Assembly (NCBI GenBank): GCA_030737875.1
Contig: CM060922.1
Coordinates: 301,249,456 to 301,313,455, forward strand
Origin: Allium sativum
Lineage: Eukaryota; Streptophyta; Magnoliopsida; Asparagales; Amaryllidaceae
Reading direction: 5' to 3'
DNA: 64,000 nucleotides
Positions 38,262-49,970 of this stretch are shown here, piece after piece. The notes beneath the pieces were generated by a model. It did no database searches. It had not been told where the DNA came from and saw nothing but the letters and a program-made list of their open reading frames with translations. A program made the translations under genes and the position numbers. Each line of letters opens with the position of its first letter. Positions within the stretch are counted from its first letter, which is position 1.

Positions 38262-41200
38262 TGCATGCCATGAGGAAAGTAGTGAAAAAGTGGGATGGAA
38301 AATTGTATACCTGATTTCCACTTTTGAAAATTGGTTAGCAATCAATTGTACATTAATTGTTGACATATTTTATGGATGGTTATGGGGTTTATTGCATATT
38401 CTTGCAAATGTAAGGCATTAATTGGTATAAATCTAAATTTCACTATACATGTATAAGTATGTAAATGCAGTAATTTTATATATTATGGAGCAACAACTGA
38501 ATAATTGCGCATGTAAAGACTTAGTAGGCATTGATTGACATGCATTTTGTTTTATTAGAGATTTATTTCTTAAAGACTGGGAATTAATCCTTTTATGTAA
38601 AGGGTAATTTCTCAATAGATCTTAAAATATATTCATTTATTGTCATTTTAAACAGTATATTCAAATCTCTTTGTCTTATGTTGTATGAATATAATAATAT
38701 ACTTATGAGATGCGGCTAAAAGATATTACTTCATTATGAAGTAAATAAGAGAGCGGCTATGATTTGATTTTGGAATTACTAAGGTTAATCGAATGGACGA
38801 AATCAATCTCTATCTTCTATATAAGCAAGCTAAACCCAATTGAATTGGTATGCTGACATACATCTTTTTTTTCATCTTCCTCATAGAAAAAGGGGTAATT
38901 CAAAGTCTAAACCTAGAGGGGGAATAACTATAGTTTTAAGGAGGAAGAAAATCATTTGTATGATTGTTCCATTTCAGATCTAGAAAGATTTATTTGATTT
39001 ATCATTATAGGCAAAGGTAAGTGATAACCTCATGTTTACTGATTTCTGTATATACGTAAAGATCTATTTTAGAAGTTGGTTTGATACTTGTTAAGACCTA
39101 GAAATATTTCTTTAAACTTACATGATTTAATGTCTTCGCAAACAAGTCCTGAATTCTTATTCTAGATCAAAACATGCTAGACCTGTGTAAACTGATTTGT
39201 TGGATGTATGCATTATTTCATTCAAGTTTACTTTTAGACGTAAATATCATAAACTTATGCAAGCTAATTGATTTAATATATGCATTTTTTTTGGATAAGT
39301 TATCTATGTCTATCTTAGATCTATACATTTTGAATTGATTTAAAATTGATGGATTGAATATTATATTTTTATTTTATATGTAAAATGACGGAGAACGTTA
39401 TAATTGTCCTATGATTTTCGAACTGATCATTTCTCTAATTACATAAAGATTAGAATGCAGTAAATTCCAAAGGTAGACATTAAGATGAAAATTAAATAAG
39501 GCTTCCAAATGAATGGAAAGTAAAAAATAAAAATAAGTCTTAAATAGTAGGTAAAAGAAAGGAATAAGATATCAAATAAAACAAAGTATGATTGGATGAT
39601 CAAAATATATGATTCACAATTGATTTGTTACGTGTCATTTTTGATGATGGATCGCAATAAGGATGTTTATGCGATGTTTTACCATTGATTACTACAAATT
39701 GATGTGTAGTTAGTTATGGTTATTTAATGATGAATGTCCAATATTGATTGGATTACTTTCGTTGGTGACCATGTTACTATTTTGGAATGATAAGTATGCA
39801 TAAAATGGTTTATGTTTGTATGGATGGCGTACAATTATTGCTTGATGAATAATAATTTGTAAGTATATTAATATTGTTGCCATCTTATTTTATAAGTTGG
39901 AATTGTCATTGGATGTTGTTGGTATTTAAAGATTGCATGTATGTTTTCTTTTGTTTAGTTCATTTGCATCCATGTTGTAATAGATGTGTAAGACATATTT
40001 TCAGCTCTTAATTGACTGCATTAGTGTAGTAGTTGTATTAATTATGTTGTTTGCATCAATTTCAATGTTTGCATTGATTGTACTAAATTATGTTGATTTC
40101 AATGGTTGAATGGATGCAATGGTTGTAATGTATTAACGAGTATTTGGATGCAGGAGAAGAGCAGGAAATAGAACTAAGTGAGCTTGATCCCTCAAAGGGG
40201 TACGTAGGCAGTCTTTTCCTATGCAATAGCCACCGGAACCCTTAGATTAGGTCAGGGTTAGGCGCAATCCAAACATAACTGAAACTTTTTTTCCTCTTTC
40301 AACAGAATTTGTATAGTTGAAGATACAAGATGGCAAAAGAAAAATAATGAAGAAGAAAAGAGCCTAGCCTGCATGTTGGATCTAGAGGTTGTTTATTTAA
40401 ATTCACTTCTTATTGTATCGCTGCTGTTTTTTTGTAGATGTTTAATGTAATAAAATGGATTATGATGTTTTATGATGTTTTAGTCATGTAATTATTTATT
40501 TTATTCCGTCATGAGATCTTCCATATTATTAATCGTCGCTAGTATTTTTAATCTTATATACTTAAGGTCCGCTACTTTTAATATCTAAAATTAGTTGTAA
40601 GCATGTTTGATGACATTTATAATTGGTTTTGGACCTTTAAAAATAGTGGGTCGTCACATAGAATGATTATGTAATGGTGTCATAGTGTGTCTTACTGGCC
40701 TTGTTGGTTAATTTTCCATCTAATTTTGTGAGCACTTGGCCTTACGTATTGCATTGATATAACAACTAAAAATTTGACCCATTTAAAAACTTGGCCTTGC
40801 TACTTTCAACTTGAGTACGTAAACTTTGATACTGACCCTAATCATGTGAAGAAAATTGAGAATTTATCAAATACATGGGTGTAATAACTGCAACTATAGG
40901 TTTGTGTCAGCATGGGTATATATGTATATTTATATGTATGTGTATACAAATGCTTAGATACACATGAATATGTAGTTGTATGTGATACTTACAATTGTTA
41001 CTAATTGCCTCAATTCCTTTATGGCCTGAGGACAATCATGTTTCTATACATGTTGTCTTGTTTTATTAGACATTGTGGCAGCAGAAGGAACACACAATTG
41101 TATTATTTGTATACTTGACACACATGCTGTACATGGTTTTCCCTTGTTTTATTATGGCCGATGATAGTAGGGAAAAAACGATAAGAAAAAATTACTAATA

Positions 41201-42382
41201 AGCACTAACCTGCACTTTTTCCTTGCTGTTGTTTGTATGTTCTTTGACTTGCTACATGTGCCATCATTTTTCTTTAATTACTGTGAAGTAATGATCCGAT
41301 CTTCTGAAAGTGATGGTTATTGGATAAGCTCTGACCACGGTACCTGTAATATTGCATACTTCTTGTATTTATGTCCAGTTTGTTGCATTTCGTTTGCTAT
41401 CCACTTGGCATTGTGCATGTGGCCATCACATGATTCATTTTGGGGACGGCTGAATCATTTTCATGAATATGCACAAACTGTGCACATGATTCATGCACAT
41501 CAACATTTAGCTTTTGCACAACCTTTTCTACATTATGTACATCATTGCTTTATGAAACATATAAATTTTGTAAGTTCTTTATTTCAGCATCTAGCTTATG
41601 CTCATCAGTGATTTGATTTACAGCAACGTGGACGTCTTCACAACATGATTTGCCAGTGTCTTTGCATGAATATCTTCAGCATTTACATCAGCTTGCATGG
41701 GCTCCACTAATACGGTTTTATCTCAGCATCAGAATCTTCCCCTACTGCAGTTTTATCAGGCTCTGTTTTTTCTTTAAGTTTGTAACTTTCATTAACTAAC
41801 TCAGTTTTACCAGACTTTGTAATTTGATGTAAAATCTGTGATGTAGTTTCCATTTATTGTAAGACTTTCATTAACTGAAGTTATGCTTTTTATAAATTGT
41901 GTTATGTTTTGTGTTATGAAAAATCTACACATGCTCTGTGTATAAATTGTGTTATGCTTTGTATACATTGTGTCATGCTTTGTGTTATGAAAAATCTGCG
42001 TTGCAATTTCTAATTATTGTAAGGCTTGAATTCAATCGGTCTACGACCGTGTCTGAATTACACCATAGATACGTTCAAAAACCGTATCTAACTCATTGAA
42101 AAGAATTGCAGGAATGTACAGTAGATGCAGCTTATATTTGTATTTATTGATTATTTAGATACAGTTTATATTCATATCTAGTGATAATTTAGATATGGCT
42201 TAGAGCCGTATGTTATTCTCAGTGAGATACAGCTTACAAATGTATCTATTTCTAGTTTGTATACAGCTTAGAGCCGTATCCTATTTTGGTTTAGATATGG
42301 CTTGTGACCGTATCTAACAAATTAACACGCCATAAATTGACACGGCCCAAAATACGGCCTAATATGCATATATGGTGTAGTG
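38262..42382 (+). mobile_element. CACTA transposon, 3' part up to its terminus
   Basis: Continuation of the host element split by element B. It ends in tatggtgtagtg, the reverse complement of a cactacacca CACTA-type TIR, followed by tta, a possible 3-bp target duplication whose partner is outside or lost. Most of it (38262-42030) holds no gene I can recognise. The open frame at 41237-41611 has no domain. Around 40180-40260 there is an LTR-like phrase (ccctcaaaggggtacgtagg) and at 40643-40658 a possible LTR end (gtgggtcgtcaca), so an extra degenerate LTR fragment may lie inside. Continuity with the TNP2 remnants is inferred from the GACTT duplication. Confidence 0.65.
42040..42382 (+). repeat. 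CACTA subterminal repeats and 3' TIR
   Basis: At least five inverted-repeat-like motifs of the form agatatggcttgtgaccgta (reverse arm: tacggNNNNaagcNNtatc) are packed into 340 bp, for example 42190-42211, 42266-42281 and 42294-42317. Dense subterminal motifs near a CACTA TIR are the known binding sites of the element's accessory protein. The element ends at 42382 (gtgtagtg). Confidence 0.75.
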
Positions 42383-42385
42383 TTA

Positions 42386-44125
42386 GAAGCTTCCATTCTC
42401 CTTGCATTGCAATAAACTATGATAAATAACTTCAGATTCTTATCAGAAACTCTTATCAGTGTTTGTCGCTGAGAATCGAGCGAAAAAATCTATTTGGAAT
42501 CAAAATCGTGTACACAAACTAAATCAAAAACTGTTACCCGAGTAAAATGGTTTTCGAACACTCATGCATTATAGTTCATACATACCAATGTATTTAATTC
42601 AAGTGTCTTCGATTTATATACTAATTTTAAAGTTTATAGCAATTTTTTTGAAAAAATTCTTTTATATCAAACATACCTTATATAAAATAATAATTTTGGA
42701 TAACTCGGTATTTCCACAAGTTTATCATCGTTCTTCAAGAATCTGGTAATGCGTTGATCAGGCGCAAAACTAGAAATCTCTAAGTACTAAGTAAACTTTT
42801 TTCAACATCCAGTGAAAATACTTGAAAATATTAAAATAGATAAAAGAAGTACCATCCAATAAACCAACCAGTGAAAATATTCATGAATCGCAGATACACA
42901 ATGTTTACGGCTGAGTCCCCCAGGAAGCATCTGTACCCATAGAAAATCTCTTCCATGCGAATTTCATCACGAACAATCAACGGGATGAATCAATAGAAAT
43001 AGAACAAATAACCTGAGATCATCATCCAACGCATCTCCTAAAGTCGCTCTATCACTAGGTCGAGAGGACAAAGTGTCGCGACTATAACGACATGCCTTTT
43101 TGACTGCCTCAAGTTGGTAATTAAACCAAATTAAAACATTCAAAACGATAGATTGTTATTTAGCTTACAGGGTTTAAACAGAAAATGCGCACAAAATCAC
43201 AAACACAGAAAGATAACCATATCTCACAGCGAAAATTTTATACACAAAATATCAAAGTTCACAAAATTTTATTTTTACAACAGAAGATTTAAAGAACAAA
43301 CCAAAGCAACTGCGTCTTCACGTGCTTCTAGATTCGATGGCTGGAATCTCTAAAATCTATAACACTCGTATCTGACTCGAGCGTTCCACGCAAAATCATA
43401 ATACACTTGAGTCGGGATTAATCATTGTTCAAGTAACTTAACTTCAAATAAAAACTAAAATAAGGTTAGTTAATCTAAGAAATTTTATAATAATGAACAG
43501 TCGTAAGATAAATATAGATGTCATAATGCACAAGTTCAACAATAGTATGGGTGGCGGTGAAAGTGGCACAATTTAATGCACATTTTTTTTATAAAACAAA
43601 CTTGAATTTTTCAAAATTTACAAAACTAAGTCCCTGTGAAGGCTAGAACTAGTGACCGCCCAATTCAAAGTCACATAACATACCACCCTTATTACATAAT
43701 CCTAGTACTAATGACCTAGGAGAATTATGTATGCAATTTAGTTTCAAGTTAAGGGCACACAAAAAAATAAAGACAGCAACCCGCACAAGCACAAATGCAA
43801 CTCGGATAGGGTGCAAGCCAGCAAGATCTGACTGTAAATGTTGTCAATACAAGAATAAACTGGGAAAAGTAAAAATTGCACCAATGTTCAACCCAATACT
43901 AATGTTATAGGACAATTCCTACAAAATGAAGATACACTAAATGGTTTCAGCATAAGGATTCCTATGCAACAACAACTAACCCACTATCTCAGCATTAAGC
44001 AACAAGTTCCACTTTTAACTTATTTTATATTCTTCTTTATTTCTAGACATGCTGCCACTAAGCACACACATTCCAACCCTAAGACCAAAACCAACCATCC
44101 GTTCTGTTCAGTTATTCTCTCTCAT
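42386..44125. other. Inter-element region; possible captured exon on minus strand
   Basis: No complete gene. On the minus strand, about 43011-43100 reads as an acidic exon-like stretch (SRDTLSSRPSDRATLGDALD) followed by an AG/GT-type junction near 43015. I cannot name a family. A SINE-like sequence lies at 43590-43695. The rest is AT-rich without features. Confidence 0.25.
43590..43695 (-). mobile_element. tRNA-derived SINE-like sequence (reverse)
   Basis: On the minus strand an A-box-like gggtggtatgttatgtgac (43671-43689) is followed by a B-box-like ggtcactagttctagcc (43641-43657) and an AT-rich body resembling the sequence after 24771. Both are degenerate. Confidence 0.4.
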
Positions 44126-44197
44126 GTTCTGCAACTGGTCCAACGAGCCGAGTACCCAAAAAGGGCGAACCAGCCACGGACTGGTTTTGGGAAGGGG

Positions 44198-44289
44198 GTT
44201 ACAACGGCAAACTCTTTGCCGTTGTAACGTTATAACGACAAACTCTTTGCCGTTATAACTTATAACGGCAAAGAGTTTGCCGTTATAAG
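44198..44289. repeat. Left subterminal palindrome array (three copies)
   Basis: Three adjacent palindromes, 44198-44228, 44228-44259 and 44260-44289, each of the form ttataacggcaaa, three central bases (ctc or gag), then the reverse complement. Four related copies lie at the right end. Candidate transposase or SANT-protein binding sites. Confidence 0.85.
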
Positions 44290-44465
44290 CCAACCATCAA
44301 AACCCTCTCCCAGCCGCCTCCTGCTTCATTATCCCCTTCCTCCATTTTCCTAACCCGAAAACCATCTTCTAAACCCCATTTTTCACCTAAATTTTACCTT
44401 CGATTCACCAATCCGTCAGCTTCTAACCAAATTAAATACCGTATTTGAAATATTCGTTCGAAGAT

Positions 44466-46751
44466 ATGGCTAGATTACTAAAAAAATTCGCCAAAAAATT
44501 CATGCACGGCGACGATCGTGGCACCGGGGGAAGTGGCGCAGGCGGGAGTGGTGCGGGGGGTAGTGGCGAACAACCAGTGCTCGGAATAGAAGACTTGCTT
44601 GTAGCCGCCAAGAACATGGATAACGAAGAAATAGGGGCGCACGAGGAAGGCGCCCATCGAGGACGTGGCGGGCGTAGAGGCGAACGAACAGGCAGGGCGC
44701 GTAGGGGTGTTATATCGGTTTCCGCTAGACAGGTCGATCTCGATGGCTATGTGGATATGAACCTCAGCGCGGCGAAGATTCCTATGCTATCCAACTTTCG
44801 CATTCTTCCAGATGACGAAGTACACGTTAGCACGCAGTCGAGTTTGGCTGTAAGTATTTTTAGTAATATTTAAATAGTATTCTTTGAGTGTTAGATATTG
44901 GGTAGATAGTATAACATTTTGTTGAACCGTTAACAGTCGCGGAATATACGTCCACGTGGTTCGTTAGCGACCACACTTAGATATTATCATGCACACTTGG
45001 CGAGTAAGGAGGGGGTCGCAGGACTGTTACATGCTTTTGGATTTCAATTTTTTCTAGGTAATATTATAGACCTTTTAATGAAATAAGTGGATAATTTAGT
45101 AGTCATATTTTATCTTATTGTGCTCTTTGCTATTTTAGGAATAAATCATGTTATAAATGCCGATGTCCAATTGTGTACGGCCATTTCTCTACGGTGGTAC
45201 AAAACCACCCACACATTTCACTTTCCTTGTGGTGAGTTAGGACTTACACCGCTTGATTTCTCCATGCTTACTGGTATTAGCATTGGAGTAGGTGCTTATC
45301 CTCCACTGCCTTATGATGATGGTCGATGGCGTGATCGTGCACTTGTTCATGATCTACTGCCTCATTTGGATGTTTTTGCTACGTCGTATCAGGCAGAAGG
45401 CGCTATTAGAGTGAGTGCGATCCGTGCGGCTATGGACAGGATACTCGATCACTACTCTGTTGATGACGACTTGGAGCTTGCTCGATTATTTATGTTATAC
45501 CTTATGGGTAACCCTTTCTTTAGTTCTTCGAGCAGTAGCGTTCCTGTAGGGTTTTTTGCGGTCACGGCTGAGATAAATGCCGATGGGGCGATTTTATATG
45601 ATTGGGGCACACCTATCCTTGCATACCTATACAGATGTCTCGACATGCAATGCACCATCACTAAATCTCAGGTTTCTTTATTTGGATTCTGGGAGTTGTT
45701 ACAATGTTGGTACTTTGAGTACTCTAGGAACTTTCATTTTATCACCCGTACTGCAGACCCATCGACCTTTTTCCCCCGTATATGCTTTTGGACTGCGAAC
45801 AACCGGGGGTCCAGAGATAATGAGTCACGCCATGTGTATCCCGTTGCCCATAACCAGATCGAGCCGAGGATGTATAGGGATCAGATTCTATGGCATCCAT
45901 TTGAGCAGAGTACATCCATCGATCTTGAGATCATACAGATTGCTAGGATGCTTGCCGGACGGAGATTTCCACTTATATCTTCTCCCGTGGCGCTAGGTGC
46001 TTATTGGTATCTTGGTGAGAGGTGCTGGAGACAGTTGTATGACTTCGATGCTATTCCGGATGATCCACACCCACATACTTATCGGTGTATGATTTACCCG
46101 ACGGAGCAGCTAGATATAGCCAGGGCAGCAGGCTGGTGGACGGCTGAGAGATTTGTTATTATCGGGGAGTGTTACCTTACCTTCTGGCGTAGATTTTTCA
46201 TCGGGTCCTCAGACACGATTACGCATGCAACATCGATTGATTTAGTAGGGCCATCTGCTATACGACACGGCATACGTCCACCTGTTGTCGAGGATATTAC
46301 CCAGCCCAGCTAGAGTTTTCGTGCAGTTGATCATGTGGCTTCCGCCAGTCATTTTGGATGGACCATGGCAGTGCCCACCATTGGACCGGATCGTTACGTT
46401 GACGTGTTTCATCCTCCGGCCCATCACGATTACCCGGATCCTACACAGATATCATATCATGTTCTGTATGATATGCAGATGGGGATTAGGCATATGGGCT
46501 ATATAGAGCATAGACGTAGCCAAGATTACTATGATGGTGAGCTACGTCATGTTGCAGAGGAGGCACGACAGCAGCAGGCGCATTTAGAGGCCCAGCTTGA
46601 GGCAGAGCGCAAGAGACTTCAGGACTTGCAGATGTATTACCACCATAGTTCTAGTGTTGGGTCCAGTCAGCCTCCAGATGTTGGTGATGATGAGAGACGT
46701 CATCGGCGCCGCACATGTCCACGTACACATTCAGATGACTCGGACAACTGA
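44466..46751 (+). pseudogene. Plant mobile domain (PMD, MAIN/MAIL-like) protein, premature stop
   Basis: PMD proteins act in silencing in Arabidopsis (MAIN, MAIL1), and the domain also occurs in transposons. Proposed exons are 44466-44849, 44937-45057 and 45139-46751, with gtaagt/cag and gtaata/tag splice sites that keep the frame. Residues 1-128 are Gly/Arg-rich (a GGSGA repeat near residues 22-36). The PMD follows: RGSLATTLRYYHAH, LLHAFGFQFFLGINHVINAD, then RWYKTTHTFHFPCGELGLT and PLDFSMLTGISIG, the family's strongest block. An in-frame TAG at 46311-46313 (residue 560) interrupts it. The same frame then runs on for 145 codons into a Gln/Glu/Arg-rich coiled-coil tail (46510-46630) and an acidic end, so the stop looks secondary (CAG to TAG). 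The truncated 559-residue product would keep the whole PMD, so partial function is possible. Confidence 0.75.
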
Positions 46752-47286
46752 GTTACTACCACTTTTATGTACTTTTGCAGTTGTCAGTTGTATGGTCCTA
46801 CTGTTGGAGTAGACGTTCTGCATTTGTTGACTACCACTGTTATGTACTTTTGTTGTATTACCACTGTTATGTACTTTTGTTGTATTACGTTTTCCTAGTT
46901 AATAGTTGTATGTTCCTGTTGTTTGAGTATGCGTTCTGTATTTGTTGACTACCACTATTATGTACTTTCGATGTATTTTGTGTACGTTTTGATTATGTTT
47001 CTGTGTAGAGACTGCATTTGGTTATGTGGAGAGACTGTATTTCTGTGTAGAGAATGTTTTTGTGTATAGCCGGTATGTTATGTTGTTCTAGTTCCTGTAA
47101 GTGTTGTTTGAAATGTAATAACATTTGAATTTGATGTTGAACAAGGTTTCCCTCTCCTCGTGTATAAATGCAAAATTCTTAAATAGCACGCCAACATAAC
47201 AAGGTTTGCAGATAACTCCATAGTCTACGCACAAACATCAAATTAAATAGACAGTAAAACAACAATAAAATCACAATACCATAAGT
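46752..47286. repeat. Intergenic region with short tandem repeats
   Basis: Between the PMD gene and the convergent acidic gene. Units related to ctaccactgttatgtacttt recur at about 46755, 46829, 46860 and 46949. The part after about 47090 is duplicated downstream of the third GRF gene (51738-51925). Confidence 0.7.
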
Positions 47287-47877
47287 CTACTCAGTTCCAT
47301 AGCGGGTCAACCAACTGTAGCGGAGTTTATACGCTTTGTAACCAACGAACTCCTCACCATACTCGAAAAGGTAACGAGAATCATATGTTGCTTGATTTGT
47401 TTTAAATATGTTCTCGTCTTCAACAGTTTCGATAATCTTTGTGTACCGATCACAAGCGTCTGCAAAATGACGATTAGCCATTTGGATTTCAACCGATGTT
47501 CGTGTAGTGGGCCGGGAACGATGGTTGTTGTATAGCCTCGTGATCATTGCCCATCTTTCTTCATATGTTAAACCCCCTCCACTTTGCATTAGCAACTCAT
47601 CCCTCTTTTCAACCTCAATATAGGATTTAACGAGGGCCAGCAAATCCTTAGAAGAAAATTCTGAAGTTGGAGAATTCAATGTTCGAGCTCTATTACTAGG
47701 TCGTTGATTTGCTGGAGAAGGACACGGAGCTGTAACCGCTCGATGCTGAATAGCGGCAGGCACCTCTTCAACTTGTGTATCATGAACTAATCCAATTTCG
47801 TTATCGTTCACTAAGTTTCGTTCGTACTCATCAAAAATCCTTCCTATTTCTTCATCACTTATTTCTGAATCGTCCAT
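47287..47877 (-). CDS. Unrecognised acidic protein, possible SANT/trihelix-like
   Basis: An intact 196-residue frame starting at ATG 47877. I do not recognise a family. Residues 1-50 are acidic (start MDDSEISDEEIGRIFDEYER). A Pro/Ser-rich linker follows. From residue 75 a helical region (SSKDLLALVKSYIEVEKRD, then YEERWAMITRLYNNHRSRP) has spaced Trp and Arg reminiscent of a divergent Myb/SANT-trihelix domain; that reading is speculative. The N-terminal 20 residues resemble those of the GRF gene at 51133 (MDNLEIDDETMNKCYEEFER). A TATA-like ttataagta (minus strand) lies near 48045. Its 3' end is duplicated in part at 51738-51925. It is intact, unlike its neighbour PMD. Confidence 0.6.
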   Translation of the reverse strand: MDDSEISDEEIGRIFDEYERNLVNDNEIGLVHDTQVEEVPAAIQHRAVTAPCPSPANQRPSNRARTLNSPTSEFSSKDLLALVKSYIEVEKRDELLMQSGGGLTYEERWAMITRLYNNHRSRPTTRTSVEIQMANRHFADACDRYTKIIETVEDENIFKTNQATYDSRYLFEYGEEFVGYKAYKLRYSWLTRYGTE

Positions 47878-48936
47878 GTAACCTGTGCATCAGTAGAACA
47901 AGTAGAGTTACTAGAAGTACAAATTTTGTTGATAATAAACGTTACTTATAAGACAACAAGAAAATAAATTTTCTCACTTTAGTCTACAACGGTGCCGCTT
48001 GAAGCTGTAGAAGGTATGAGATGGATTATCAGATATGGAGTACTTATAAGGGCAATGTACGACCAACAGTTACAATTCAACATACTAGAATACCCGTTAT
48101 AGGGTTCTCGTGATATTATGGGTGATTCTGTACAATGACCGGTCACATCATTGCAGCACGAAAAATGGTGCCATCACATGAAATGTTGGCATGTACTATT
48201 AATCTTGTGATATTACGTTAGATTCCCTACAGTGACTTTTCACATCACAACAAATGTGGGCAGTTACTATTAATTTCGTATACTGTTGTCATTTAATTCG
48301 GAAGAGACTACTCAATGCAGTGAGCGAAAGATGGAGACTTTTAATGGAATCACATCTACGAATGATGGAGACGTGTCTTTAATTTTTTCTTCTCAGTGAC
48401 TGGTCCAATCATGTCGTACGTGCATGTGAAAGGGTACACTCTACATACACGTGACTCGTATTAAATTCACAGTGATATTGCAGTATGTAATATTGTTGTA
48501 TGACTCAGTGTCTAGTCATTTCATTGACTGTAGCAGCCTTTGGAAGCATTATTCGTAATTGTTTTGTCATGGTGGTAATTTTATGTATATGTAGGAGTTT
48601 AAAAATAGGGGTCATCCACTAGTGCTTTAACCATTTCAATTCACGAAAGAGTTACAAAAAATGGACCGTTCCCAGGTGCCTTATTTCTGCTTGCGATAGA
48701 ATGAAATGCCAAACCATAATCACTGAAACAATGACAACTAGTACAACAGAAGGAAATGCCAAACCATATTCATACAAACTTCAACAACTAGTACAACTAT
48801 TGAGCAATTATAACAACTATTGAGCAATTATAACAACTGAAACAATGACAACTAATACAACAGAAGGAAATGCCAAACCATAATCATACAAACTACAACA
48901 ACTGAGCATACAAGCATCAAATTCAAACACGTACAC
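47878..48936. other. Intergenic region with local duplications
   Basis: No gene seen. A phrase around taaaaataggggtcatcc (48600-48618) recurs near 50745 and 50795. A repeat of about 118 bp (blocks at 48720-48783 and 48840-48900, sharing ggaaatgccaaaccata) and a stray copy of the GRF gene's 3' end (cttatttctgcttgcg at about 48681, also at 48998) show repeated local duplication. Confidence 0.55.
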
Positions 48937-49447
48937 CTACCATGGTCTAGGGAAAGGACCATCTCTTATCGTACCCGCCTTAGTCTTGCTCAAGCGTCTT
49001 ATTTCTGCTTGCGCTTCGAGTGCATACTGACGTCCACGTTCGCAAATGGGAGGGTCAATCCACTCCTTAAAGCAACAACAATCAATGTCACCAGGATAAT
49101 TTATGTGGTCGTTGAAGGCGACAACCGAAAAATCGACGACCAGCATTTGTTTCGGTCTCGTCAACAACAACGACCGACACTTGTCCACAATGGCAAATAG
49201 GGTTGTATCCAATCGTCCCTAGTAGCTCGGATACCTTCCCTTCGAGTACAATCTCTTTTCCAGATCTTTGATGAACGGAAGAGGCATCTTCGTTTGAATA
49301 CGGTGAGTATCCGTATTCGTGAGTTGGGCGAAACGATTGCTGGTCTTGGACCGGACGTTGCATGGCATACGATGACGAGTGCGATTGGGCCATGGGTTTC
49401 TTGCTTGCAGATTTTTTGCCGGTATGCTTCGGTTCAGACGAAGACAT
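48937..49447 (-). pseudogene. zf-GRF zinc-finger gene 1, chimeric with SANT-gene leader, frameshifted
   Basis: zf-GRF domains are small zinc-binding modules that bind single-stranded nucleic acid in other proteins. ATG at 49447. Residues 1-52 align without gaps to the start of the SANT-like gene at 56575 (both have SSSYAMQR and HEYGYSPYSN), and the upstream DNA is also homologous. The GRF core follows: YNPICHCGQVSVVVV, then NAGRRFFGC. A frameshift at about 49117-49121 (two bases lost or one gained) moves the rest, FNDHINYPGDIDCCCFKEW and IDPPICERG, to another frame ending at 48937. Residues after the shift match gene 3 closely, so the ancestor was intact. The TATA-like tttatatacc (49516-49525, minus strand) is well formed. 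Confidence 0.8.
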
Positions 49448-49572
49448 TTTTCTGGTTGTCAAAAAAGAATTTGAGAAGGTGGACTGGTTGTGTGGAACAA
49501 GGAGGAGGTAGGTTGGTATATAAAGGGAGGGAATGCGACCGATTAAGTAGCCACTGTGGTGCCACGACAAAA

Positions 49573-49602
49573 AATATAACGGGAAACAGTTTGCCGTTAT
49601 AT
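49573..49602. repeat. Internal copy of the subterminal palindrome
   Basis: atataacgggaaa...tttgccgttatat, upstream of GRF gene 1, is a degenerate copy of the terminal palindromes. It is at the same place relative to GRF gene 1 as the right-end array is to the SANT-like gene, so it was probably copied together with that promoter. Confidence 0.75.
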
Positions 49603-49970
49603 TTTAATACAGGATATATATTTTCCTAGTGTGTAGGCCGGTCACTCTTTTTCTACAGTTTTCAGACCAGAGTGTGGTCATGTCACTCTTTTTCTAAAGT
49701 TATGAACGCATTTTCCAACGTAGCTATAGGAAACAGTGCACAGTGTACAGTATACAGCGGACAGTGTGCAGTAAATAGTGCACTGTATACAGAGCACAAT
49801 CCAACGGTTGCAATTACCCGTTGTCAATTTGTTTTCACATTCCGTGTCTTTTGAAAACGGGAAGTAATTTCCTTATGCAGTGGTAACTAAATCTCCTCCT
49901 ATATATAGCTAACATTGCTTAAGCAATACCCGATCCATACGGACTGGAAACTGTATCTCAAATAAGAAAA

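Noticed and set aside
41237..41611. 124-residue open frame in the CACTA 3' part
   Set aside because: No domain, His/Phe-rich from a local cat/ttt-rich composition, and no support for a promoter or splice sites.
44126..44160. A precise left TIR and target duplication for the Harbinger element
   Set aside because: Alignment of the outermost bases with the right end is weak, and no TAA/TTA pair could be matched, so only approximate ends are given.
45577..45996. 139-residue open frame overlapping the PMD gene
   Set aside because: It is a shadow frame. The PMD frame on the same strand has the recognisable domain and consistent splice sites.
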